Shown here one piece after another: positions 54,301 through 59,515 of a stretch of 64,000 nt of DNA. Made by a program: the position numbers and the translations under genes. Each line of letters opens with the position of its first letter. The first letter of the stretch is position 1. Location: assembly GCF_905475465.1 (NCBI RefSeq), contig NC_062245.1, positions 9,672,001 to 9,736,000 on the forward strand. Direction: 5' to 3'. Source of the DNA: Pieris napi. Lineage: Eukaryota > Arthropoda > Insecta > Lepidoptera > Pieridae. The notes beneath the pieces were generated by a model that worked only from the letters and a program-made list of their open reading frames with translations, ran no database searches and was not told where the DNA came from.

Positions 54301-56014
54301 ATAGGTATTTTAAATATCCAATAAAAGTTTTAATTATAAGTAAAGAAATCCATTTATTCTTTGTTACAATCTTTCCCTTATGAGAATTATGGCAGATAAT
54401 GAAAAACACAAAGTGTAAACCATCACCGCCAAAAATATTTCAGTTTATAGCACATAATTGCAACTTACGGCACCTTTATATTTGTTATATCTGAATCATC
54501 AACATTAAGACTGCCGTTTAAAAATCATGCTCGCCTTTATTATTTTCGGTATCGGCGCATCTGAGTCACAAGTATATTACGGTTAATGTACGTGTTAAGT
54601 AATAAAAGCAGTAATCAATTTGCAGGATAGCATGCGCGGGCACAATAATTAAGCAACGTGGGCGTTGATTGCACTTTCGTGAAATATTAAAACCTCATTG
54701 ACTTCGATACAAAAATGAAATTACCCCAAGAGAAATGATACGTTATTTTGTTCGGTATATTTGAATTTAATTTAAGGTTTTTAATTAAATGAAAAAGACA
54801 ACGAGATAATTTATTAAGAAAAATATTTTACAGATCTCACGACTTATATGATATTAAACTAAGGATAAGATTCAAAGTCGAGTAGGTCTTAAGCGGGCCA
54901 TAGACGGACCGCATGTTGCTGTCAGGACCGACTGCAATATGCGGTCGCCGCACGGCGATCTGCAGTTTCCATACTAAATTCATATTGGTATTACACGGAC
55001 CGCTCGAGCAGTTTCTGAGCAAACCGCATATTGCAGTCGGTCTTGACTGCAATATGCGGTCCGTCTATGGCCCGCTTTAGTCTCGACTCTGCATTTTACC
55101 CTTGACTAATTTATCTTAATAACCATAGGCGAAACCGTTACAAATATAACAGAAGCAATACACTAATGTAACTGTATAATTACCTCAGGTATTATTATCT
55201 AAGGGGTGGACATTCGCTTCCCGTGGCCAATTAAAGCGCCGGACTAGGCCGACATATACAGTTATAAACGAGTACCCTTACTGAGATGAGGAAAGAGCAA
55301 AAAGCCTTTTAATGAACTAAATAAATCTCGTTGAGCTACGTAATATATGATTAGATATTGATTTAGACTTCATACATCGAGAAATCAATTAGTAAAATTT
55401 TGCTTTCTTATTCACAATTAAATTTTGTTTCTGATATTTAAAAATCTGACCGTTATTATCACTAAAATACATTACAATTGACTTCGCGATCGTAAGTGTA
55501 AGAAAATTAGATATAAAATATTTCTTGCTTGAAAATTTAATTTTTCAAAGTTATATCTGCAAAGTCACTGCAATACTGACGAAAGTTATGGCTATGATGG
55601 AAATAATGTAAAGGTCACCCGTGCCAATTGCTAAGCTAACGATTTTCTCATTTTTCATTTTGTAACATGTTGTATGTGGTATGATCCCACAGGGCGCGAT
55701 GCTTTACCGTAACATCGTAATACTTCTCAACATTTTAAGAATAGATATTACAACTAAAACTTACCTTTGAGACAAAGAGCAACATAGTCCTTATCAGTAG
55801 CAGTACCTTCCAGCAAGTTCCACGATACGCGGAATTGAGATCCCTCCTCAGTCCAGGATAAAGTTCCTTTTTTGGCACCAATGTCATTCTGACAATCTAT
55901 GGCACCTAAGCTATTGGCACATGGTTCATTTTCTGGCACTACAGTAAATTTATCAGTCTCACTTTCATTGGTTATTTCACTTGTAACACACTTTACGTCA
56001 TGTTCTTCGGACAT
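15213..56014 (-). CDS. HECW2: HECW-type HECT E3 ubiquitin ligase (NEDL family), 9 exons placed, 3' (HECT) part off the left edge
   Basis: HECW proteins are HECT-class E3 ubiquitin ligases that bind substrates with two WW domains and pass ubiquitin through a C-terminal HECT cysteine. Exons on the minus strand: 55765-56014, 21373-21474, 19189-21288, 18973-19117, 18632-18800, 18010-18195, 17459-17584, 15956-16045, 15213-15373. All junctions are GT-AG and keep frame, giving 1109 residues plus two bases of the next codon. Domains: HECW N-terminal beta domain (about residues 58-135), disordered Ser/Pro linker to about 815, WW1 (819-844, WEARMDSHGRVFYIDH then TTWQRP), helical region (RRDTASFERYQHNRDLV), WW2 (971-1003, with Phe for the second Trp as in the family), then VAYNDK-VVAFLRQPNI before HECT. 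The HECT domain is not in the window. A C2 domain, present in vertebrate HECW1/2 between the N-terminal domain and linker, was not seen. The symbol is by family; insects appear to have one HECW gene. Confidence 0.93.
15525..15800 (+). repeat. Degenerate dispersed repeat
   Basis: CAGCCCATGGACACCAAT and GATGCGTTGCCGGATTTTGA are decayed versions of the CCGCCCATGGACACTCTCAA...GCGTTGCCGGCCTTT repeat seen at 45325. Lies in the HECW intron between exons 9 and 8. Ends unclear. Confidence 0.4.
15956..16045 (-). CDS. HECW2: HECW coding exon 8
   Basis: Acceptor gttgtgcag|GC and donor AAG|GTGAGT; 30 codons. A proline-rich start (APTPPPRPP) is followed by EIPVAYNDK, matching vertebrate MVPVAYNDK. Confidence 0.92.
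16046..17458. other. HECW intron between exons 7 and 8; no gene seen
   Basis: A+T-rich. Overlapping short frames on both strands near 16620-16915 have no family resemblance or splice support. Confidence 0.5.
17459..17584 (-). CDS. HECW2: HECW coding exon 7 (end of WW2)
   Basis: Acceptor cgttag|TG; 42 codons. CFFVDHVMRRTTFIDPRLP completes WW2; the second Trp is replaced by Phe as in all HECW proteins. A Pro/Arg-rich stretch follows. The donor was set at CAG|GTGTTG (17458) because it joins exon 8 in frame; this is the weakest splice call of the gene. Confidence 0.88.
18010..18195 (-). CDS. HECW2: HECW coding exon 6 (helical region and start of WW2)
   Basis: Acceptor ttttacag|GAAG and donor AAAG|GTATGT; 62 codons in phase 0. 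It holds LKHMISKIRRDTASFERYQH then NRDLV, one of the most conserved HECW blocks, and LPLGWDTKVDRNGK, the first half of WW2. Confidence 0.95.
18325..18465 (+). repeat. Partial SINE inside a HECW intron
   Basis: The middle and 3' part of the tRNA-derived SINE: AACTTTCTATGTGCGCATTC, AGAGGCTGATCACCTACATG and GAAACAGATACAGAAATCTG. The promoter head is missing. Lies between exons 6 and 5. Confidence 0.75.
18632..18800 (-). CDS. HECW2: HECW coding exon 5
   Basis: Acceptor tttccag|AT and donor GCT|GTAAGT. It encodes YQSIRRTMTRTQLGEEDR, near identical to the vertebrate HECW QSIRRTMT segment, then a proline-rich insert and FLARPDFYSILHMNA (vertebrate FLISPEFFTVLHSNP). Confidence 0.95.
18973..19117 (-). 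CDS. HECW2: HECW coding exon 4 (WW1)
   Basis: Acceptor tttcag|GG, donor AGAAG|GTAGTT. It encodes the first WW domain: Trp at residue 819, the YIDH core and TTWQRP with the second signature Trp, followed by EIQRRQLDRR. This matches the HECW family motif before RRYQSIRRT. Confidence 0.95.
19189..21288 (-). CDS. HECW2: HECW coding exon 3 (large exon, disordered linker)
   Basis: A 2.1-kb exon that starts DCEQLLCFRYYNGEDDE, the end of the HECW N-terminal domain (vertebrate ICFKYYHG). It then runs through about 680 residues of Ser/Pro/Asn-rich linker with short polyproline motifs (PPLPPRQ, RPRPLPPPDLHPPP) and ends EEPLPPG at WW1. The acceptor is aatttcag|AT. The Met at 21301 in the same open frame is intronic, so it is not a real start. 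The donor CCTG|GTAAGC is at 19188. No C2 domain is encoded here. Confidence 0.93.
21373..21474 (-). CDS. HECW2: HECW coding exon 2
   Basis: Acceptor ttacag|AT and donor GAAG|GTAATT. It encodes PASIAGIARLVP...GHIMWLLDEPNQPYE, which corresponds to the vertebrate segment SPANFWDSKNRG...GQIVWRIEPG in the HECW N-terminal domain. Phases are 1 in and 1 out. Confidence 0.9.
21475..25740. other. Right of HECW exon 2: large intron 1, with CpG-rich patches
   Basis: No coding exon seen. Two CpG-rich unique patches lie at about 21830-22080 and 22780-22990. The rest is A+T-rich, extremely so at 23695-23785. A decayed pogo-like end (CAGTCAAAATCTGTTATAAC) lies at 23825 without a clear partner. Confidence 0.5.
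22780..22990. promoter_or_regulatory. Candidate CREB/ATF-type regulatory cluster
   Basis: Three near-identical 13-bp units (GAYGGTGACGACA-like) at 22811-22848 give repeated TGACG half-sites, with TGACGTAA at 22870-22877, all inside a CpG-rich patch. TGACG(T) is the core bound by CREB/ATF bZIP factors. Function is inferred from motif density only. Confidence 0.3.
25747..26014 (+). repeat. tRNA-derived SINE copy
   Basis: Head GAGCACTGTTAGCCTTGCGG, decayed B box (GATTTGATCCCC), then the conserved body (CTCGAACGGTGAAGGAAAAT; AAAAAGTCGACGGCGTGTGT) and tail ACCACTGATTTATTTATAA. AATTCA on both sides (25741-25746 and 26015-26020) may be a short target duplication. Confidence 0.85.
26021..27138. other. 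Intron 1; nothing recognised
   Basis: Several short plus-strand frames (26421-26660, 26687-26875) lack any family resemblance, and I regard them as chance. Confidence 0.4.
27139..27276. repeat. Probable transposon fragment split from its 3' side by a MITE
   Basis: G+C-rich text (CCTAGATGGGGCAGAAGGGC, GTCCATCGCGTTCGGTCCTG) unlike the flanks and ending exactly at the MITE target site. It resembles dispersed insect retroelement sequence but was not classified. Confidence 0.3.
27277..27655. mobile_element. PIF/Harbinger-like MITE with TAA target site
   Basis: Inverted ends GGGGCCATCCATAAAGTACG and CGTATTTTATGGATGGCCCC are flanked by TAA (27274-27276 and 27656-27658). Internal ACGTCACA blocks and several long G-runs lie on the plus strand, the longest about 13. 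The GGGGCCATCCATAAA end is widespread in insects. No transposase. Confidence 0.88.
28090..28376 (-). mobile_element. Non-autonomous Helitron
   Basis: Read on the minus strand: A|TCTAATATAAAAATTCTCGT at the 5' end, and at the 3' end the stem GGCAAA-ACGACG-TTTGCC a few bases before CTAG|T. Insertion between A and T, a TC start, a hairpin and a CTRR end are the Helitron hallmarks. About 287 bp with no Rep/helicase. Confidence 0.88.
28812..29148 (-). mobile_element. SINE copy with an internal insertion and 17-bp target duplication
   Basis: A minus-strand SINE. The head reads AGAGTTGGCCTAGTGGCTTC, and the tail ends at ATAAATCAGAGGCACTACAA on the plus strand. TCTTTAAAGGTTTTATA is repeated perfectly at 28795-28811 and 29149-29165, marking target-primed insertion. 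The copy is interrupted at 28904-28946. Confidence 0.88.
28904..28946 (-). mobile_element. 43-bp poly(A)-tailed retro-insertion nested in the SINE
   Basis: Flanked by a perfect 12-bp duplication AATGCAAGTAGG (28892-28903 and 28947-28958). On the minus strand it reads CCTGCGTAAGCGCATTTTCA, then CCTCGTAT and a run of about 15 A, consistent with a drastically 5'-truncated LINE or SINE 3' end. Confidence 0.8.
29166..35399. other. Intron 1; no gene or defined repeat recognised
   Basis: A+T-rich with scattered CpG-richer unique patches (about 30300-30420, 32450-32560 and 34860-34920). Frames up to 70 codons occur on both strands and look like chance. Confidence 0.4.
35400..35530. promoter_or_regulatory. 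Possible forkhead-site cluster
   Basis: TGTTTATTG, TGATAAACA and GTGTTTGT lie within about 70 bases in a CpG-richer patch. These resemble FOX-family core sites. Motif resemblance only. Confidence 0.2.
35740..36030 (+). other. G+C-richer block, possible decayed transposon
   Basis: A 63-codon frame (35841-36029) reads IRSDLTAPRISVRREARATH and TTYCFLCPETALDTVSRAKD. Composition differs from the flanks. I do not recognise a family; a retroelement remnant is the most likely source. Confidence 0.25.
36033..37729. other. Intron 1; nothing recognised
   Basis: Strongly A+T-rich, with no frames or repeat ends that I could support. Confidence 0.4.
37987..38091 (+). pseudogene. MADF-domain N-terminal fragment in transposon copy 1
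   Basis: Thirty-four codons starting MNDEQLIELVKQYSVLYDMR, then LPQYKDKNRE, after which four unrelated residues and a stop follow. The LIELV...LYD...YKDK pattern is the start of a MADF DNA-binding domain, which normally runs about 85 residues. Truncated by an internal deletion of the element. Such genes are usual partners of PIF/Harbinger transposases. Confidence 0.65.
38132..38345 (-). pseudogene. Mariner/IS630-type element tail inside copy 1
   Basis: On the minus strand a C-terminal frame reads RAMCQQVFTNLRFRFEECLQ, then RNGAHLDDVIFKK and a stop. A T-rich and A-rich spacer and the end CTTTCTGGCCAACCCTG, adjacent to TA, follow. A short basic C-terminus with RNGxH just before the stop and a CAGGGTxGGCC-type end are typical of mariner-like transposons. 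The catalytic part is missing. The coding portion is also present in copy 2, inverted. Confidence 0.6.
38872..39687. other. Intron 1; nothing recognised
   Basis: No gene, repeat end or RNA feature supported. Confidence 0.35.
39688..39903 (-). repeat. Old, diverged SINE copy
   Basis: It resembles the minus-strand SINE at 28812: CTAGGCCTTAGCCTCATATT near the 3' tail, GCCGTCG, GTTTCCTCACG and a decayed head with AAGCTACTAGGCTAACAC. Many substitutions and no visible target duplication. Confidence 0.65.
39904..44810. other. Intron 1; no gene or defined repeat recognised
   Basis: Short frames on both strands (for example 40012-40266, 41429-41734, 41935-42183) lack family resemblance. CpG-richer unique patches occur near 43050-43110 and 43680-43790. 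Confidence 0.4.
44811..44876 (+). repeat. Fragment of a dispersed lepidopteran repeat
   Basis: GTGATACCGCCGCCAATGGA, then GCGTTGCTGGCCTTTTAAGA, a shortened and diverged relative of the copy at 45325-45458. Confidence 0.6.
45325..45458 (+). repeat. Dispersed repeat (TAGAACGGGGGGCAAACGGG type)
   Basis: A T-run, then GAACGGGGGGCAAACGGGCA, CTCACCTGATGTTAAGTGAT, CCGCCCATGGACACTCTCAA and GCGAGTGCGTTGCCGGCCTT. Other copies lie at 44811 (+), 51605 (-) and, decayed, 15525 (+). Common in moth and butterfly introns. Mechanism not determined from this window. Confidence 0.75.
45459..50538. other. Intron 1; no gene or defined repeat recognised
   Basis: A+T-rich, with a CpG-richer unique patch at about 46870-47035. 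Overlapping short frames at 45954-46227 occur on both strands and look like chance. Confidence 0.4.
50539..50763 (+). mobile_element. Non-autonomous Helitron, well preserved
   Basis: A|TCTACTATATAAAAATAAGT at the 5' end, and the stem GGCGAA-ACGGAG-TTCGCC followed by GAGTTTGCTAG|T at the 3' end. Sits between A and T as expected. 225 bp with no coding capacity. Confidence 0.92.
50764..51604. other. Intron 1; nothing recognised
   Basis: Chance frames on both strands at 51031-51277 and one at 51337-51519; no family resemblance. Confidence 0.35.
51605..51716 (-). repeat. Dispersed repeat, inverted copy
   Basis: GGCCGGCAACGCACTCGCGA, CATCAGGTGAGCC and CCGTTTGCCCCCTGTTCTAT are the reverse complement of the 45325 repeat. 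Confidence 0.7.
51717..52737. other. Intron 1; nothing recognised
   Basis: An 87-codon frame at 51970-52233 (+) has no family resemblance or splice context; treated as chance. Confidence 0.35.
52790..53100 (-). promoter_or_regulatory. CpG-rich island, candidate alternative first exon of HECW
   Basis: A CpG-dense block with GCGCGC runs in otherwise A+T-rich intron 1. On the minus strand it runs into a consensus donor TTTACG|GTATGT at 52789. Both strands are open for about 90 codons, as expected of a CpG-rich stretch. The minus-strand frame from 53025 would end in the wrong phase for HECW exon 2, so the exon, if real, is likely untranslated. No transcription evidence. Confidence 0.35.
53101..54880. 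other. Intron 1; nothing but a small tandem duplication
   Basis: A unit ATAAGATTATCAAAATxTTTCG is repeated at about 54195-54250. The rest is A+T-rich with no supported features. Confidence 0.35.
54892..55076. mobile_element. Short palindromic MITE with TTA target site
   Basis: Ends AGCGGGCCATAGACGGACCG and CGGTCCGTCTATGGCCCGCT are flanked by TTA (54889-54891 and 55077-55079). Inside, GACTGCAATATGCGGTC-type blocks recur in both orientations. 185 bp with no coding; probably PIF/Harbinger-like by target site. Confidence 0.88.
55080..55764. other. Start of HECW intron 1; nothing recognised
   Basis: Immediately 3' of the exon 1 donor; A+T-rich. Confidence 0.4.
55765..56014 (-). CDS. HECW2: HECW coding exon 1 (start codon)
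   Basis: Begins MSEEHDVKC. An in-frame TAA lies two codons upstream of the ATG, which supports this start. It encodes residues 1-83 plus one base. FRVSWNLLEG...DKDYVALCLK aligns with the first strands of the HECW N-terminal domain (vertebrate IIFWDIKEE...DWIGLYHI). The donor is AAAG|GTAAGT at 55764. The one-base phase matches the exon at 21474, restoring an Asp codon across a roughly 34-kb intron. Confidence 0.85.
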
Positions 56015-56600
56015 GACTTAATAACACTTTGATATCATTTTTCGGTTTTCAATAAGCTGTATAAATTTAATAAAAACGAAGTAAGCAAATTAAATGAATA
56101 AGCCACTTAAGAAGACAAGACGGTTAAACTAGCTGAATTAAGAAACAAATGTTAAGTGTGAGATGTTTAAGATATTGCTTCATACTAAGAAGGCTGTATG
56201 AAGAAGGGGGTGGTATGGGGGAGCGTCGCGACGCCGTGACGCCAGCCTGGTTGGCGCCGACTATAATGCAGTGTATTTAATACAAAAATTGTTAATAAAA
56301 TCTTCTTCTTTGACATTTAATAACTATGTTAGATATTGAAATGTTCAAAAGCTAACAAAACTAATAACCTTTGTTTTTGTTAGCCCATTTAGTCCATCTA
56401 CCAAGCAATCCTTACACTAAATTCAATACGCTAGGCATCAATAAATTACACTTAATAAAATACTGTTTACCAATGTCGTCTTTGATACTATTTCTTAATT
56501 TGGCAATAAAGTTTATATAATTAAAATAGTCAAAGCTAGCATAGCAAGCATTGAATTAGATAATATGAATATGTTTATATGTTTATACGCGAAATAGAAC
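56015..56600. promoter_or_regulatory. HECW 5' leader and promoter region
   Basis: Upstream of the HECW start on the minus strand. It holds an in-frame stop close to the ATG and a CpG-rich patch at about 56205-56265 (GAGCGTCGCGACGCCGTGAC). The transcription start and any leader intron cannot be fixed from sequence alone. Confidence 0.35.
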
Positions 56601-56604
56601 TAAT

Positions 56605-57015
56605 TTGAGTGTACAACCAACCAGGCTCCGAAAGATAAACCACTCCTTATATGGAAATTGTATTCATTTTTACAACAAACTCTCAGATGAAATTAGAGAA
56701 CTATCACTAAATAAATTCAAAGCCCTCGTTAAACGAAAATTAATCAATAAAGCTTTTTATAAATTTGAGTAAAAGTTAAATGATACTAATCTTTGGGATT
56801 GATTTGCTCCAGTTCAAACAAATTGAATGACTTAATACTTGGCGATTAAAAAGAGTGGCAGAAAGTTTCTTGCCAGTTCTTCTTACCCACTCTACACCCT
56901 TGACTTGTGAACTGGTAGTAAATGTAAATTTACAATTATTTTAACTTCTTTCTGCCAATTCATAAGTGTACTTGTTTACCTATATGAATAAAGATATTTT
57001 GAGTTTGAGTTTGAT
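56605..57015 (+). mobile_element. LINE 3' end (jockey/CR1-like), 5'-truncated
   Basis: It starts inside the C-terminus of a reverse-transcriptase ORF (FYNKLSDEIRELSLNKFKAL, VKRKLINKAFYKFE and stop). An untranslated region follows with AGTTTCTTGCCAGTTCTTCT and a tail TTTTGAGTTTGAGTTTGA. This is the usual look of lepidopteran jockey/CR1-type LINE ends. It lies between the divergent HECW and 58125 genes. Confidence 0.8.
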
Positions 57016-58124
57016 TTGGTATGACTAGGTCCAAAATGTGGCACTAGTTTTATGGTATTTATTTGAACACTTAGAATAAATACCAGTTTATTGTCTCAAT
57101 TAAAATTTTAAATTTGCTCATAAGTATGTATAAAAATTAACTATAAAGACGTTTTCAAAACTTTACTAATTTGAACACTAATAAGTACTGCTGTAAAAAG
57201 TATAAAGAGCTTTTATTAGTTAAATTTCAACTGCAAATAAGTAGTGGTAGCATAATTCGAAACAATGATTTGAGTTAAATGGCTGGTGGATAAAATTACT
57301 GGTTCATTGAATTAGATATGAATAAGTTTTTATTACATCTAATATAACTTTTATGTTATGATTATAGATTTTATAGTGCGTGATCAATAACTTGAACATG
57401 AACACTAAAAATAAACATACCGTCACAAAAAGCTTCACAAAAATTACTGGTTAATTCACTGATACAACACAACTTACTTGTACGAATTAGATAAAATCAT
57501 ATAAATAAGTCGAAATTTTACTAAATATAAACAAAATTAAATTATAATTTTTTTGGTATCATTGTTTTGCTCTGGTTTCGCAGTTCGCACGGAGTACTAA
57601 TTTCGATTTGTAGGTGTCATCTGTCAAGTGACAACTTCATCGATAGTTCTGTCAAATTTTTAGGGTTGCTCGATTCTTTGGTAACCATATTAGGCATAAG
57701 ACCCAAACCTATGAATTTTTTATTGAATATTCGACACCGCGGTCTTGCAGCTGATATCGTTCTATAAAAAGAGAATAAAAATTTAAATGTACAAAATAAT
57801 TCATAAACCGTACATGAGTAGAGTACAAGACAGACTACCCTAAGCTATGCGGTAACTGGTAACCTCAAGGCAGATCATATACTTTATTCTGGCCTAAATG
57901 TCTAGATACCAGGCCATAAACTGAAAAAAAAAAAACTTTATGCCACTTACTCTAGCTTCTATGGTTTAAAAAAATATATTTGATGTTTATACTTTAAAAT
58001 CGTAAATAGTAATTGAGAATCGGATAAATTATTTTAAGCCTTATGGGAAAAGTTTATAGATAATTAAATTACTGCTATTGATTACAAATTTGTTTTAAAT
58101 CAAACAGTGAATACATCAACTATT
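57016..58124. other. Upstream region of the 83-residue gene
   Basis: A+T-rich except for about 57555-57765, which is G+C-richer and could hold the promoter or leader exon of the plus-strand gene at 58125. A 66-codon frame there has no family resemblance. Confidence 0.3.
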
Positions 58125-58226
58125 ATGACTTCCACAATTTCGGATTCAGACTTGGAGTCTAATGTTAGTGGTTTTATACGCTACAATGATAAAAATTTCA
58201 AATATCTTTATATATCAATGATTGAG
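58125..58226 (+). CDS. 83-residue gene, exon 1
   Basis: Encodes residues 1-34 from ATG to YISMIE; donor GTATGT at 58227. Confidence 0.7.
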
Positions 58227-58683
58227 GTATGTTTGAGCGTCTAGTTTTAGGATCATATACTTAAGACTAAGTAAAATAATGTTTTATATTAATGTTAATG
58301 TCGATAATAGATTCCATATATTTCACATATTGCATAAAACGAATCTTGAGTACATAACGCTCTAGAGGTTTAAGAAGGTCCTGTAAAAACGACAAGTCAT
58401 CTCCAAATTGTAAGGTGGTATAATATACCTAAAAGCTAACTCCTAAATTCTAGTAAGACTTAATCCCATTAAACATTTGTTGTACATAAAAAAAATAATG
58501 CTTCATTCAAATATGATTTAAATAAATTCACAGAATATGGAACTTATAAACCAAGATCTGCTGCAAATAGAGAAGAATATGAAGAACATTGTTAAGCAAG
58601 CTGGGCCACTGGAGAGTCAGCTAAATGTATTGTTACAGTCGCTACCAAGACCTGATGTGCCTTTGTCCATGGAAACAGATTGA
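58125..58683 (+). CDS. Small helical protein of unknown function, 83 residues, two exons
   Basis: Exon 1 58125-58226 (34 codons, donor GAG|GTATGT) joins exon 2 58534-58683 (acceptor attcacag|AA) in phase 0. The protein starts MTSTISDSDLESNVSGFIRY and continues into a long amphipathic helix (ENMELINQDLLQIEKNMKNI, then ESQLNVLLQSL), ending in a short acidic tail. The helix has heptad-like Leu/Ile spacing, so a coiled-coil subunit of a larger complex is plausible. I do not recognise the family. Clean splice sites, an ATG, a stop and AATAAA 171 bases after the stop argue for a real gene. It is divergent from HECW. Confidence 0.72.
58534..58683 (+). CDS. 83-residue gene, exon 2
   Basis: Encodes residues 35-83 and TGA, including the predicted coiled-coil helix; acceptor AG at 58532-58533. 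Confidence 0.75.
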   Translation, partial: NMELINQDLLQIEKNMKNIVKQAGPLESQLNVLLQSLPRPDVPLSMETD

Positions 58684-58853
58684 TACATTGGAATATGAAT
58701 ATAGTACATTACTATCTAATATGTAAACCTAATGGTTCTGGAGATTAAAAATTTCATATAATTTGTCTTATATAATGTTCTGTTATTGATTAAATTGAAG
58801 TATGTATATGTTTTTAATGATAATGTGTCTTACATGTGTCACACTGGCAATTA

Positions 58854-58859
58854 AATAAA
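58854..58859 (+). terminator. Polyadenylation signal of the 83-residue gene
   Basis: AATAAA 171 bases after the TGA. Confidence 0.55.
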
Positions 58860-59415
58860 GATGTACTAGATATTAAGCTTATTAATTAATATATGAAAAT
58901 GCTTTTTCTCATAATGTGATGCCTTGTTGGCCATGGTAATTGTTGGTTTAGTAAAATTTTAAAAGTACATTTGTTCATGAATGCACATTCATTATATATT
59001 GTTTTTTGTAAAATATTCATATTATTTGTTTAATTTTATTGTTTCTATGTAGACATTTTTTTTCATCATAATAAAATATGGAAATTGACTGAATTTAATT
59101 CAATTTTTTTTAATCCAATGTACAGTTCTAACCCTTAGTTCGTGAAGACTTCCATATGATTAAAACATTGATTGGGTTATGCGCTAAATCTTACCATTTA
59201 TGTATCCTGTATGATGTAGACTAAAAATAAGAATATGTATTGTTTGCTGACAACATAACATTGCTTACATAATTATTGGCATAATTAAACCACAGATTTA
59301 AATAGTTGCTGGTTGCAATTACTATTCTATGTATACAGTATAAGTACCCTAGTCACATCTTGTCATTATATTTTTTATATTAAATCGTGATTTATTTACT
59401 ATACAGAAAAAAAAA
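58860..59415. other. Short intergenic gap; nothing recognised
   Basis: A+T-rich spacer between two plus-strand genes; should hold the promoter of the next gene. Confidence 0.35.
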
Positions 59416-59515
59416 ATGGCTACAATTAGTACAAGAGCGAAATCACCACTCCGCTCTGATGCAATTCTTAAAGCTCTCCAGCGAGGGCCAGTTTATGACA
59501 CAGGAGTTCTTTTAG
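59416..59515 (+). CDS. CFAP107-like exon 1
   Basis: ATG after an A-run; MATISTRAKSPLRSDAILKA then LQRGPVYDTGVLL plus one base; donor TTTTAG|GTACTA. Confidence 0.75.
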
